NCBI GenBank assembly: GCA_963839175.1
Contig: CAWIUB010000021.1
Coordinates: 1 to 64,000, forward strand
From: CAWIUB01 sp963839175
GTDB lineage: Bacteria > Actinomycetota > Actinomycetes > Mycobacteriales > Jatrophihabitantaceae
DNA: 64,000 bases
Reading direction: 5' to 3'
Shown: one piece after another, positions 8,541-16,043 of the stretch
Position numbering within the stretch: position 1 is the stretch's first letter
Layout of the letters: every line of letters begins with the position of its first letter
The notes under the pieces: generated by a model
Database searches by the model: none
The model's input: the letters and a program-made list of their open reading frames with translations, nothing else
What the model was told of the DNA's origin: nothing
Program-made: the position numbers and the translations under genes

Positions 8541-8637
8541 GCCAAGAACTTATGTGAAGCTCGGACGACCACCACGCCACGCCGCTCTCGACGCATCCGC
8601 CCGGCTACACATAATCAGCGGCCTCACATAACTCGGG
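8541..8637 (-). repeat. RIT right end with three TTATGTG boxes
   Basis: Mirror of the left end. Reading inward on the minus strand: CCCGAGTTATGTGAGGCC (box 1 at 8625-8631), GATTATGTGTAG (box 2 at 8608-8614), then inverted CACATAAGTTCTTGGCC (box 3 at 8550-8556). Spacing of boxes 1 and 2 is again 17 bases; box 3 is about 20 bases nearer than at the left end. Confidence 0.8.
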
Positions 8638-9754
8638 ATAGGGCTATTCAGCTGACCGGACCAATGCGCTGGACGCCCGGCGCCATGGGCGGTCCGCGCG
8701 GGGCCGGTCCAGGCTCGGTGGGTGGCCACCTCCTCCCGGCGGCTTGGGCGGGACAAGCTTGGGCTTCGGGTCTGCCACCAGCTCGCGGTAGCGCACCGGC
8801 GGGTGGGCGACGGCGAGTTCGAGGACGCGGTAGAAGGGCATGCCGCGGGCGCGGGATCGGCGCCGGTTGAAGCGGAAGACGAACTCGTTCAGGTAGCTCT
8901 GCAGATGGGCGTCCTCGACCGAGGCCTGGTGGGTGCCCAGCAGCCAGCGCTTGGCCAGCGACGCGACCCGGTGGACACCGGGCAGCAGCTTGCCGGGGTC
9001 CTCGCCGCGGGCACGGGCGGCGCGTTGGCTGCGCGGCTCGTGGGTGTAGCCGAGCCGTTCGATGCCTTGGTAGCCCGGCCAGCCGTCGGTGATCACTCGC
9101 GCTCCCGGCTCGACGTTCGCGGTGATGAACGCGTGCAGCGTCGCGGCGGAGGCGTCGGTGAGCACCTGCATCCGGCACCGCCCGAACCCGCGCGGCTCGA
9201 TCACCTCGATCGCCACTCCTACCAGGACTTTCTTGCCCTTGGCGCGCCCGCCACGCAGCCCGGGCTCCTCACCGCCGACGTAGGTCTCGTCGACTTCCAC
9301 GGTGCCGGTGAGCCGATCGCGACCCGGACGTACCAGCACCGACCGCAGCCGGTGCAGCATCGCCCAGGCGGTCGCGTAGGAGCCGATCTCCAGCGAGCGC
9401 TGCAGGCTCAACGCCGACATGCCGTCCTTGCCCGAGGCGAACAGCCAGCACGCCTCGAACCACACCGTCAGCGGCGTGCGGCGCCGGTCGAACAGCGTCC
9501 CCGCGGTCACCGACGTCCGCTTCCCACAGGCCACGCACTTGTACCGGCCATCGGCAACCAGCCATCCGCCCGTGTACCCACAACGCGGGCAGGCGAAGCC
9601 GTCTGGCCAGCGCAGCCAGTCCAGATAATCCAGGCAGTCCGCATCGGTCGCGAACCACGAGCGCAGCTCGCCGGCCGACCTCGGATAGTGCACACCAGCT
9701 CGCGGCCGTACCGCATCCACTACATCATCTTAGTCCGGTCAGCTGAATAGCCCC
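8638..9754 (-). mobile_element. IS1595-type insertion sequence
   Basis: Perfect 21-base inverted repeats at 8641-8661 and 9733-9753 (starting GGGCTATTCAGC) enclose one ISXO2-type transposase. The octamer AACTCGGG occurs at 8630-8637 and 9755-9762, as expected for the 8-base target duplication of this family, though two or three extra bases at the left tip make the exact boundary uncertain. It inserted precisely at the right border of the RIT element. Confidence 0.88.
8644..9720 (-). CDS. IS1595-family transposase (ISXO2-like)
   Basis: 358 residues, GTG start; the TAG stop lies inside the left terminal repeat. An N-terminal zinc ribbon (about 40-70) has CPRCGYTGGW and CVACGKRTSVTAGT. Then comes the ISXO2 domain with VEVDETYVGGEEPG (first Asp), ARVITDGWPGYQGIE (second Asp) and HRVASLAKRWLLGTHQ, with NEFVFRFNRRRS as the third catalytic block. 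The Pro-rich basic tail (about 320-358) is encoded partly by the terminal repeat. Intact and probably active. Confidence 0.92.
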   Translation of the reverse strand: MDAVRPRAGVHYPRSAGELRSWFATDADCLDYLDWLRWPDGFACPRCGYTGGWLVADGRYKCVACGKRTSVTAGTLFDRRRTPLTVWFEACWLFASGKDGMSALSLQRSLEIGSYATAWAMLHRLRSVLVRPGRDRLTGTVEVDETYVGGEEPGLRGGRAKGKKVLVGVAIEVIEPRGFGRCRMQVLTDASAATLHAFITANVEPGARVITDGWPGYQGIERLGYTHEPRSQRAARARGEDPGKLLPGVHRVASLAKRWLLGTHQASVEDAHLQSYLNEFVFRFNRRRSRARGMPFYRVLELAVAHPPVRYRELVADPKPKLVPPKPPGGGGHPPSLDRPRADRPWRRASSALVRSAE

Positions 9755-9756
9755 AA

Positions 9757-9788
9757 CTCGGGAAATGTTGAGCTCAACATTTCCCGAG
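9757..9788. repeat. 32-base perfect palindrome
   Basis: CTCGGGAAATGTTGAG followed directly by its exact complement, 16 bases per arm with no loop. The right outer hexamer CCCGAG is the native codon context of the split transposase gene; the left CTCGGG matches the RIT tip and the IS1595 target duplication. It therefore sits exactly at the junction between the RIT/IS stack and the resumed host gene. Confidence 0.9.
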
Positions 9789-10497
9789 GTGGGGTTACCG
9801 GCGGATCCACGGTGAACTCGCTGGCCTCGGCATGCTCGTGGCGCCGTCGACGGTGTGGGAGATCCTGATCACCGCCGGGATCCCACCGGCGCCGCGGCGC
9901 GAAGGGCCGACGTGGGCGCAGTTCCTGCACGGTCAAGCCCAGGCAATCCTGGCGACGGACTTCTTCACCGTCGACCTCCTCGATGGCACCAGCGCTTATG
10001 TCCTCGCGCTTATCGAGCACGCCACCCGCCGGATCCGGATCCTCGGCGTCACCGCACACCCGGACAACGTGTGGGTCACCCAGATGGCCCGGAGCCTCGT
10101 GATGGACTTCGACGAGCACGTCGAGTCAGTGAAGTTCCTGCTCCGCGACCGCGACAGCAAGTTCACCGCTGCCTTTGACGCGGTGTTCACCGGTGCAGGG
10201 ATCCGGATCCTGCGCAGCCCAATCCAAGCGCCCCGCGCGAACGCGATCATGGAGCGCTGGATCGGCGGCTGCCGCCGTGAACTGCTCGACCGCACGTTGA
10301 TCTGGAATCAGCGCCACCTCCTGCGGGTCCTCCGCGAGTACGAGGCACACCACAACACCCACCGCCCGCACCGCGCTCTCGGGCAAGCCGCGCCCCTCAA
10401 GCCCCTACCAGCAGCGGTCACTGATCTCGACAGCCTCCGTGTCCGTCGCCGCGACCGGGTCGACGGCATCATCGGCGAGTACACGCTCGCAGCCTGA
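9784..10497 (+). pseudogene. rve-integrase transposase, 3' part
   Basis: Continuation of the gene broken at 5132: PRWGYRRIHGELAGLGMLVA, then the rve catalytic core. The acidic triad is visible as ILATDFFTVDLLDG (Asp), KFLLRDRDSKF (Asp) and PRANAIMERWIG (Glu), followed by HHNTHRPHRALGQAAPL near the C-terminus. The catalytic half is intact and open from ATG 9832 to the TGA, but lacks the N-terminal DNA-binding part now 4.6 kb away. The 3' end abuts the MOSC pseudogene, which marks the right border of the old insertion sequence near 10500-10525. Confidence 0.85.
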
Positions 10498-10502
10498 CCC
10501 CG

Positions 10503-11177
10503 GATGACATTTTCGGCACGCACACGTTGAGCTCGACGCCGCGGGTGACCAGGTTGCGCCGATGCTCGTGCGCCCGCAGCGGCGGGTCGAAGGACTCGCA
10601 CACCTCGGCTTCGATCAGGGTGAGCGCGCTGCCGGGCAGTCCGGACGGGAACGTGCCGGTGCCGAGGACGTGCCGGTCTCCGGCAATGCCCTGTCCGGCG
10701 AGCGCCCGCGCCCCGTGCCGTGATCGCGCCGGCTCCCCGGCCGAGGCGGCGATCCAGATCCCGTCCACCGCGCCCGGAGCAGGCGGCACGGTGGCCCGTA
10801 CCGGCAGCGCGAGCGCGATGTCGGTCGCGGCGAGCACGAAGCCGTCCTCGATCAAGTGGTCGCTGATCTGCCCGTCCCCGCCCGGATCCCGTGCCACGCC
10901 GGACGGCACGCCGTACATGACCACATAGCGAGCCGGCCCCTGCCGGCGGGCAGACCCGCGCCAACCATGGCCCGGGCCAGGAGAACGTCGTGGGTTCGGC
11001 GACGCGGGCGATGCCCAGCCCGCGCCCGCCCAGCCACCGCGAAACCACCCCGCCGGTCGCCGGATCGCCGTCGGCGGGCAGCTGCGGCAGTTGCTCGATC
11101 GGCATCTCGAGGATCGTCGCAACGCAGGCGAGAAACGAGCGCACCTGCAGCGGCTGCCGCGATATCGGCAGCGGCAT
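10503..11177 (-). pseudogene. MOSC-domain protein, frameshifted and 3'-truncated
   Basis: The N-terminal part from ATG 11177 (MPLPISRQPLQVRSFLACVA) reads through SRWLGGRGLGIARVAEP and TTFSWPGPWLARV in one frame. Near 10935 the frame changes and continues with RYVVMYGVPSGVARDPGGDG, then the MOSC domain (VDGIWIAASAGEP, LAGQGIAGDRHVLGTGTF, GSALTLIEAEVCE, RRNLVTRGVELN). MOSC domains occur in molybdenum-cofactor sulfurases and in proteins handling sulfur-containing ligands, and the RRNLVTRG block is diagnostic. Reading is cut just after VELN by the integrase element, removing the end of the domain. Two independent lesions make this non-functional. Confidence 0.72.
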
Positions 11178-11796
11178 ATCCCGCACGGACGATCACCTCT
11201 TTGCGCGAACCGTCAGCCGCCACGATACTGCCGCGCCCGCACTCGGCGCGCCAACAGCCAATCCGGCCGGCCCGGCCTGAGCCCGCCACCGCCGGGCCGT
11301 AAGCGCACCCCCGCCCGAAACTCGAAGCGCGCATAATGACGGCCCAGGCCTGTGGTCGCCCACGCGCGAGGCCCGCTCCGGAATCGGCGATCTCGTGTAC
11401 GCCGTCGCGGTCGCTCCAGCCAGGCTGGACGCGGATATCGTTACCGCTGGGTGCATAAACCTGCGCTCCTGAGACGTCCGCAGATCGGCATGTCCGGTCC
11501 GCTGGACCGTCTGCACGCTGAGGCGCCCAACAGGACGACTCACTCGCAGCTTCCCCGGTGCGTGCTGTTGCGGCCGTTGTTTGACCTGCGTCTGGCGGCT
11601 CAGCGTTCGTTTGGCGGCGCCGAGCCACGACCCAAATGCTGGCTACTTTCAGTGACGATATGGCCATCAGTGGGTAGCGCTCGTGGCCGTCTCCGGGCAA
11701 GTCACGATGACCGCTGACAGCAAATGGGCCGCGCGCCCGCGTCAAGCACCCGTGCGCGCTCTGGGGAGCCGTGATGCAATTCTGGCTTTCGTACCT
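11178..11796. other. Unassigned stretch
   Basis: About 620 bases with only overlapping GC-driven open frames on both strands, none resembling a family I recognise, and no RNA gene visible. Base composition is slightly lower in GC toward 11600-11790, in line with imported or decayed DNA. Confidence 0.4.
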
Positions 11797-12021
11797 TCAC
11801 GCGGTCAGGCCGGGAGCCCCAGTGGCTAGCAGCTCAAGTATGGGACCCGACGGGATCCGAATGAGCCGGCCAACCCTGACCACCGGCGTTGGCCACCCAC
11901 CCGTCCGAATTAGTTCATACGCCAAGGTCCTTCCGATGCCTAGGAGACGAGCGGCCTCAGCTACATCAAGCATGACCGGCGAAGATGCAGAGAGGCGACG
12001 TTTCGGTGAGGTGTCCTTCAT
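11797..12021 (-). CDS. Excisionase-like helix-turn-helix protein
   Basis: 74 residues from ATG 12021; GGAGGAGGAATC ends nine bases upstream, a strong ribosome-binding site that decides the start over longer readings. After a basic lead (MKDTSPKRRLSA) comes a MerR/AlpA-type DNA-binding fold: MLDVAEAARLLGIGRTLAYE, then WPTPVVRVGRLIRIP. Such small proteins act as recombination directionality factors or element regulators. No integrase gene accompanies it here, so it is probably an orphan left by an integrative element, consistent with the attachment-site scars at 12.9-13.15 kb. Confidence 0.75.
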   Translation of the reverse strand: MKDTSPKRRLSASSPVMLDVAEAARLLGIGRTLAYELIRTGGWPTPVVRVGRLIRIPSGPILELLATGAPGLTA

Positions 12022-12874
12022 GAGACTGATTCCTCCTCCGGCTGGCTCGGCCGGCTCGATCAATGCTGATGTCACCGATAGGCCCAGGCAGGAGGGCCTC
12101 AGCGACACTTCGCGGCAAAATTTCGCCGGGTCACTCTCCCGAATTGCGCGCGGCGGACACACGAGGAGGGGCAGTTGTTCCAATGCCAGTTGACGCCGCT
12201 CCGCGGCGCGCTGTGTCACGCTGCGCCGTCCAGGTCAAGGGAGCAGTGACAAACCGCGGAAGTCCGGCGAAGGCGGCTTCACGACCCGGATCCTGGCTCT
12301 ACGACGCCCGTGGAGCGCGTCGTCGAATGAGAGCGTTCGTCTGGTCAGTCTCGCGTCGATGAAGTCGGCGGTGGCGAGATCCTCATCGTTGCTGACCTCG
12401 TCGTTGCGATTCTCGACCACAACGAAGTCCTGCGCCCGAATGACACTGACCAAGAGGCCCGACGCCCGCGCCGCGTGTCACACCTTGCAACGCCGTCGGC
12501 GAGCCAGCCAGGGATCCCGGGTCTTGGCGTAGTGCGCCGATCCGAGTCCGAACGAAGTCGACGATCTTGCGATATGCGGTGACCGGCGGCCGATCCAGGA
12601 CTCTCACGCGGGCACGTCCGCCGCAGGGATCACTCCAGTCGGGCTTGAGATCGGGACGCAACGAGTCCGCGTTCCGGCTGCCGGCCCCTCGACGCCTACG
12701 CCTCGCTACCCAGGCGAACGCCCTCCCACTGAACATTGCCGATGGCGTCCGACCCCGCGATGGACAGCAAACGCGATCGTTCCGTGCTGCCCGAGGCCGC
12801 ACGTTGTCGGGCTGTGGCGGGGCGTTCGGGGGTCAAGCCGGGGTCAAGGGGACCCGCTGCGAATTGCTAAACGA
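12022..12874. other. Unassigned stretch, probably decayed element DNA
   Basis: About 850 bases. Short minus-strand readings such as RVRVLDRPPVTAYRKIVDFV and SVIRAQDFVVVENRNDEVSN have protein-like composition but are in different frames and match nothing I know. Treated as non-coding or degraded. Confidence 0.4.
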
Positions 12875-12903
12875 CTGAAGGCCCCGAAATTCGGAGCCTT
12901 CAG
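12875..12903 (-). terminator. Hairpin terminator after tmRNA fragment
   Basis: Minus strand: CTGAAGGCTCCGAA, a short loop, then the pairing arm ending GGCCTTCAG, followed by TCGTTTAG. Directly downstream of the tmRNA 3' fragment, as expected for the original tmRNA terminator carried with it. Confidence 0.7.
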
Positions 12904-12905
12904 AG

Positions 12906-12947
12906 TGGAGCTGAGGGGACTCGAACCCCTGACCCCCACACTGCCAG
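12906..12947 (-). other. ssrA: tmRNA (ssrA) 3'-end fragment, attachment-site scar
   Basis: The minus strand ends AGGGGTTCGAGTCCCCT plus CAGCTCCA. That is a T-arm followed by the CAGCTCC acceptor strand that pairs with the GGGGCUG start of tmRNA. No tRNA-like 5' half, tag-peptide frame or pseudoknots lie upstream on this strand, so only the last ~42 bases exist. Integrases commonly use the ssrA 3' end as attB and recreate it at one border of an element. I read this as such a border; assignment to tmRNA rather than an unusual tRNA rests on the acceptor sequence. Confidence 0.6.
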
Positions 12948-13054
12948 TGATCATCACCACAGGTTCAACAACCCAGTGCGAACCATGGTGAATCAGACCG
13001 CTCGATGCCGGATTGTTACGTTCGTTCTCGTTGACATTTCGTTGACAAATGATC

Positions 13055-13086
13055 AAGAGCCCGGATGAAGATCCATCCGAGCCCTT
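13055..13086 (-). terminator. Hairpin terminator after tRNA-Met fragment
   Basis: Minus strand AAGGGCTCGGATG, six-base loop, CATCCGGGCTCTT: 13-base arms with two G-T pairs. It follows the tRNA-Met fragment by 20 bases. Confidence 0.6.
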
Positions 13087-13106
13087 GTATCACGGGACCT
13101 GGGTAG

Positions 13107-13147
13107 TGGCGGGGGCAGGACTTGAACCTGCGACCTCTGGGTATGAG
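13107..13147 (-). other. tRNA-Met(CAT) 3' half, attachment-site scar
   Basis: Minus strand: CTCATAC anticodon loop, CCAGA stem arm, variable region, GCAGGTTCAAGTCCTGC T-arm and CCCCGCC-A acceptor. The 5' half is missing: upstream sequence neither pairs with the anticodon stem nor contains a D-arm. The break lies at the anticodon loop, the usual crossover site of tRNA-targeting tyrosine integrases. Just upstream (13226-13250) repeated GCTCATTTGTTGCTC-like sequence could be an integrase arm site. Best explained as one border of a former element. Confidence 0.65.
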
Positions 13148-13280
13148 GAACATCCAGCTGCTCGCCAACGCAGCGTCACATCGAGTGCCGATAAGTGTCG
13201 CAATCTGCCGCAAGATGCTGTTCCATTCGAGCAACAAATGAGCAACATGAGTGCGGAGATCAAGTCATAGAAACGACGAA

Positions 13281-13299
13281 GGCCCCGGAATCCGGGACC
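13281..13299 (-). terminator. Terminator of tRNA Gly-Cys-Val cluster
   Basis: GGTCCCGG ATT CCGGGGCC on the minus strand followed by TTCGTCGTTT, a few bases after the tRNA-Val 3' end. Confidence 0.7.
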
Positions 13300-13306
13300 T
13301 CCAGGG

Positions 13307-13378
<72 letters not shown>

Positions 13379-13422
13379 CTATGTGCGTCACCTGTCGGTG
13401 CCGGTTGTCGAACGCCTTGCGG

Positions 13423-13494
13423 AGGCGGCGGCGGGAATCGAACCCGCGTACAGGGCTTTGCAGGCCCTTGCCTAAGCCACTCGGCCACGCCGCC
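13423..13494 (-). tRNA. tRNA-Cys(GCA)
   Basis: 72 bases: acceptor GGCGGCG/CGCCGCC with discriminator U, anticodon stem-loop GGGCCTGCAAAGCCC (GCA), T-arm GCGGGTTCGATTCCCGC. Middle gene of the Gly-Cys-Val cluster common in actinobacteria. Confidence 0.95.
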
Positions 13495-13585
13495 GGGAAG
13501 CCGGTGATCCGCCGGTTGCGGCCCGGGCGACTCGCCGGAGGGAGGAATGGCCATTGCCAACCCGCCAACCCCCAGCGGATCCTCG

Positions 13586-13658
13586 AGCGGACGACGGGAC
13601 TCGAACCCGCGACCCTCACCTTGGCAAGGTGATGCGCTACCAACTGCGCTACGTCCGC
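13586..13658 (-). tRNA. tRNA-Gly(GCC)
   Basis: 73 bases: acceptor GCGGACG/CGTCCGC, anticodon stem-loop CACCTTGCCAAGGTG (GCC), T-arm GCGGGTTCGAGTCCCGT. First gene of the cluster, about 70 bases downstream of coaE on the same strand. Confidence 0.95.
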
Positions 13659-13727
13659 GAAGCACGCGAAATGCTACGCCTACCGGACGCCGACTCTATC
13701 TGATCAGCGAGAACGACTCCAACCGCA

Positions 13728-14309
13728 TCAGGAGGTCAGCCGCTGCCACAGCGCATCGACCTGACGGGCCAGTTCCGGCCGGTCGCCGTCGTTGTGGATC
13801 AACTCGCCGGCGACCACCCGGCGTTGGTCATCGGTGGCTTGGGCGGCCATTCGCTCACGCGCACGATCGGGCGGCAGACCGCGTCGCTGGAGCCGTTCGA
13901 GCCTGGTGCATTCGCTCGCCTCGATCACCACGACGATGTCGAATTCGCCGCCTCGCCGTGTCTCGACGAGCAGCGGGACGTCGTACACGACCACCGCGCC
14001 GTCCGGCACGCCTGCCATCAGCTCCTGCGAACGGCGTGCGACGAGCGGGTGGACGATCGCGTTCAAGTCGGTGCGCGCCGCGTCGTCCGCGAAGACCAGG
14101 CGCGCCAGCGCCGGCCGGTCGAGCTCGCCGTCTGGGCCGACGATGTCGCGCCCGAATCGGGCCACCACAGCGGCGAACCCCGGCGTGCCCGCGCGGACGA
14201 CCTCCCGGGCGATCTCATCGGCGTCGACGATCACCGCGCCGTGCTCGGCGAGCAGCGCCGCGACCGTGCTCTTGCCAGACCCCACGCCACCGGTCAGCCC
14301 CACCCTCAC
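13728..14309 (-). CDS. coaE: Dephospho-CoA kinase
   Basis: Catalyses the last step of coenzyme A synthesis, phosphorylating the 3'-hydroxyl of dephospho-CoA. 193 residues, the short single-domain form. P-loop MRVGLTGGVGSGKSTVAALL at the N-terminus; VDADEIAREVV (Asp of the CoA-binding site, about 30); LVFADDAARTDLNAIVHPLV; VVVYDVPLLVETR (about 107); and the lid region LQRRGLPPDRARERMAAQ. Actinobacterial orthologues often carry a C-terminal UPF0157/GrpB domain, which is absent here. It lies 32 bases downstream of rpsA, a linkage conserved in actinobacteria. Confidence 0.95.
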   Translation of the reverse strand: MRVGLTGGVGSGKSTVAALLAEHGAVIVDADEIAREVVRAGTPGFAAVVARFGRDIVGPDGELDRPALARLVFADDAARTDLNAIVHPLVARRSQELMAGVPDGAVVVYDVPLLVETRRGGEFDIVVVIEASECTRLERLQRRGLPPDRARERMAAQATDDQRRVVAGELIHNDGDRPELARQVDALWQRLTS

Positions 14310-14341
14310 ATTCCCACCCCGCCAGTTTGGGGAAGCGGCAA

Positions 14342-15802
14342 TCAGCGGCCGGCGAGCTTCTCCCGCAGGGCAGCCAGCGCCTCGTCCGAGGCGAGCGTGC
14401 CGTTGGTCTGCGGAGGGTCGGACTTGTAGGACGTGGCGTCGCCAGCATCCACGGCAGCCTCAGCGTCGGCCTTGCGTGCCTCGCCCTGCTGCCGACGGTG
14501 CGCCTCGAAGCGCTCGCGGGCCGCCGCGTAGCGCTTCTCCCAGGCCTCGCGCTGCTCGTCGTAGCCGGGCAGCCACTCCTGCGTGTCGGGGTCGAAGCCA
14601 TCGGGGTAGATGTAGTTGCCCTTGTCGTCGTACTGGGCCTCCATGCCGTACTGCGCGGGGTCGAAACTGTCGTCGGAGAGGGCTCCCTCGTTGGCCTGCT
14701 TCAGCGACAGCGAGATCCGGCGACGCTCCAGGTCAATGTCGATGACCTTGACGAGCAGCTCGTCGCCGACCTGCACCACCTGCTCGGGGATCTCGACGTG
14801 CCGCTCGGCGAGCTCGGAGATGTGCACCAGGCCTTCGATGCCGTCCTGAACTCGGACGAACGCGCCGAACGGCACCAGCTTGGTGACCCGGCCCGGGACA
14901 ACCTGGCCGATCTGGTGAGTGCGGGCGAACTGGCGCCACGGATCTTCCTGGGTGGCCTTCAGCGACAGCGACACCCGCTCGCGGTCCAGGTCGATATCGA
15001 GCACCTCGACAGTGACCTCCTGGCCCACCTCGACCACCTCGCTCGGGTGGTCGATGTGCTTCCAGGACAGCTCGCTGACGTGCACCAGGCCGTCGACCCC
15101 GCCGAGGTCGACGAACGCGCCGAAGTTGACGATGGAGGACACCACTCCGGTGCGCACCTGGCCCTTGGCCAGCTTGCTGAGGAAATCGCCACGCTGCGCT
15201 GACTGCGTCTCTTCCAGGTAGGCGCGGCGGGAGAGCACCACGTTGTTGCGGTTCTTGTCGAGCTCGATGATCTTAGCCTCGAGGGTCTTGCCCACGTAGG
15301 GTTGCAGGTCCCGCACCCGCCGCATCTCGACCAGCGACGCGGGCAAGAAGCCGCGCAGGCCGATATCGATGATCAGGCCGCCCTTGACGACCTCGATAAC
15401 CGTGCCCTCGACGACCTCGTCGTTCTCCTTCTTCTGCTCGATCGTGCCCCACGCCCGCTCGTACTGGGCGCGTTTCTTGGACAGGATCAGCCGGCCCTCT
15501 TTGTCCTCTTTCTGGAGGACCAGGGCCTCGATCTCGTCGCCGACCTTGACAACCTCGTTGGGGTCGACATCGTGCTTGATGGACAGCTCACGCGAGGGGA
15601 TGACACCCTCGGTCTTGTAACCGATGTCGAGCAGCACCTCGTCCCGGTCGACCTTGACGATGGTGCCCTCGACGATGTCGCCGTCGTTGAAGTACTTGAT
15701 CGTCTTGTCGATCGCGGCGAGGAAGTCGTCGGTGCTGCCGATGTCGTTGATCGCCACACGGGGCGTTGTGGGTACGGCGGTGGTCTCGATGGTGGACGTC
15801 AT
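14342..15802 (-). CDS. rpsA: 30S ribosomal protein S1
   Basis: 486 residues from MTSTIETTAVPTTPRVAIND. Four S1 RNA-binding repeats are visible: IVEGTIVKVDRDEVLLDIGY (about 45), VVEGTVIEVVKGGLIIDIGL (about 130), VRTGVVSSIVNFGAFVDLGG (about 215) and VVPGRVTKLVPFGAFVRVQD (about 300). An acidic, disordered actinobacterial tail with YDDKGNYIYPDGFDPDTQEW follows. S1 helps 30S subunits bind mRNA leaders. The ATG was chosen because the frame upstream lacks family similarity. Highly expressed core gene, followed by coaE. Confidence 0.96.
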   Translation of the reverse strand: MTSTIETTAVPTTPRVAINDIGSTDDFLAAIDKTIKYFNDGDIVEGTIVKVDRDEVLLDIGYKTEGVIPSRELSIKHDVDPNEVVKVGDEIEALVLQKEDKEGRLILSKKRAQYERAWGTIEQKKENDEVVEGTVIEVVKGGLIIDIGLRGFLPASLVEMRRVRDLQPYVGKTLEAKIIELDKNRNNVVLSRRAYLEETQSAQRGDFLSKLAKGQVRTGVVSSIVNFGAFVDLGGVDGLVHVSELSWKHIDHPSEVVEVGQEVTVEVLDIDLDRERVSLSLKATQEDPWRQFARTHQIGQVVPGRVTKLVPFGAFVRVQDGIEGLVHISELAERHVEIPEQVVQVGDELLVKVIDIDLERRRISLSLKQANEGALSDDSFDPAQYGMEAQYDDKGNYIYPDGFDPDTQEWLPGYDEQREAWEKRYAAARERFEAHRRQQGEARKADAEAAVDAGDATSYKSDPPQTNGTLASDEALAALREKLAGR

Positions 15803-16043
15803 GTAGTGGTGGGTTCCAAAGGTTGTCGCGGCACGCTGCAGGATCCTTTCGCCGGTGAACGTGCCGAGGCGCACCGATCAAGTGCGCATGGAAACGTGCA
15901 TGACGAGCGCGGCCTGCTCCCTATCGAGGCACGCAGACCCTGCGACGCGATGTCAAGACTACTGACAGCACTCTTAACGGGTCAATGCGGGCCCGCTATT
16001 CCCTGGCCGAGACGCTGCTGACGCGGGCAATTCGGCTAACGTC

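Larger units (their letters stand above)
5128..8637 (-). mobile_element. RIT element (recombinase in trio)
   Basis: Three consecutive tyrosine recombinase genes on one strand, each overlapping the next by four bases, bounded by inverted ends that begin CCCGRGTTATGTGAGGCC. This is the organisation known for RIT elements. The element interrupts the rve-integrase gene between ARENP and RWGYR codons. No cargo gene is present: 3.5 kb contains only the trio and the two structured ends. All three recombinases are open throughout, so the element may still be mobile. Confidence 0.85.

Noticed and set aside
5128..9788. CCCG on both sides of the RIT/IS stack as a target duplication
   Set aside because: Four bases in GC-rich DNA can match by chance, and the palindrome lies between the right copy and the RIT tip; tyrosine recombinases need not duplicate a target.
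10852..11745. 297-residue minus-strand open frame
   Set aside because: Runs through the MOSC pseudogene in the wrong frame and then through sequence without recognisable features.
12383..12802. 139-residue minus-strand open frame as a gene
   Set aside because: Mixed protein-like and low-complexity segments, no ribosome-binding site, no known family; kept as unassigned DNA.
13547..15202. Plus-strand open frame over tRNA-Gly, coaE and rpsA
   Set aside because: Covers a tRNA and two strong genes on the other strand; low-complexity composition.
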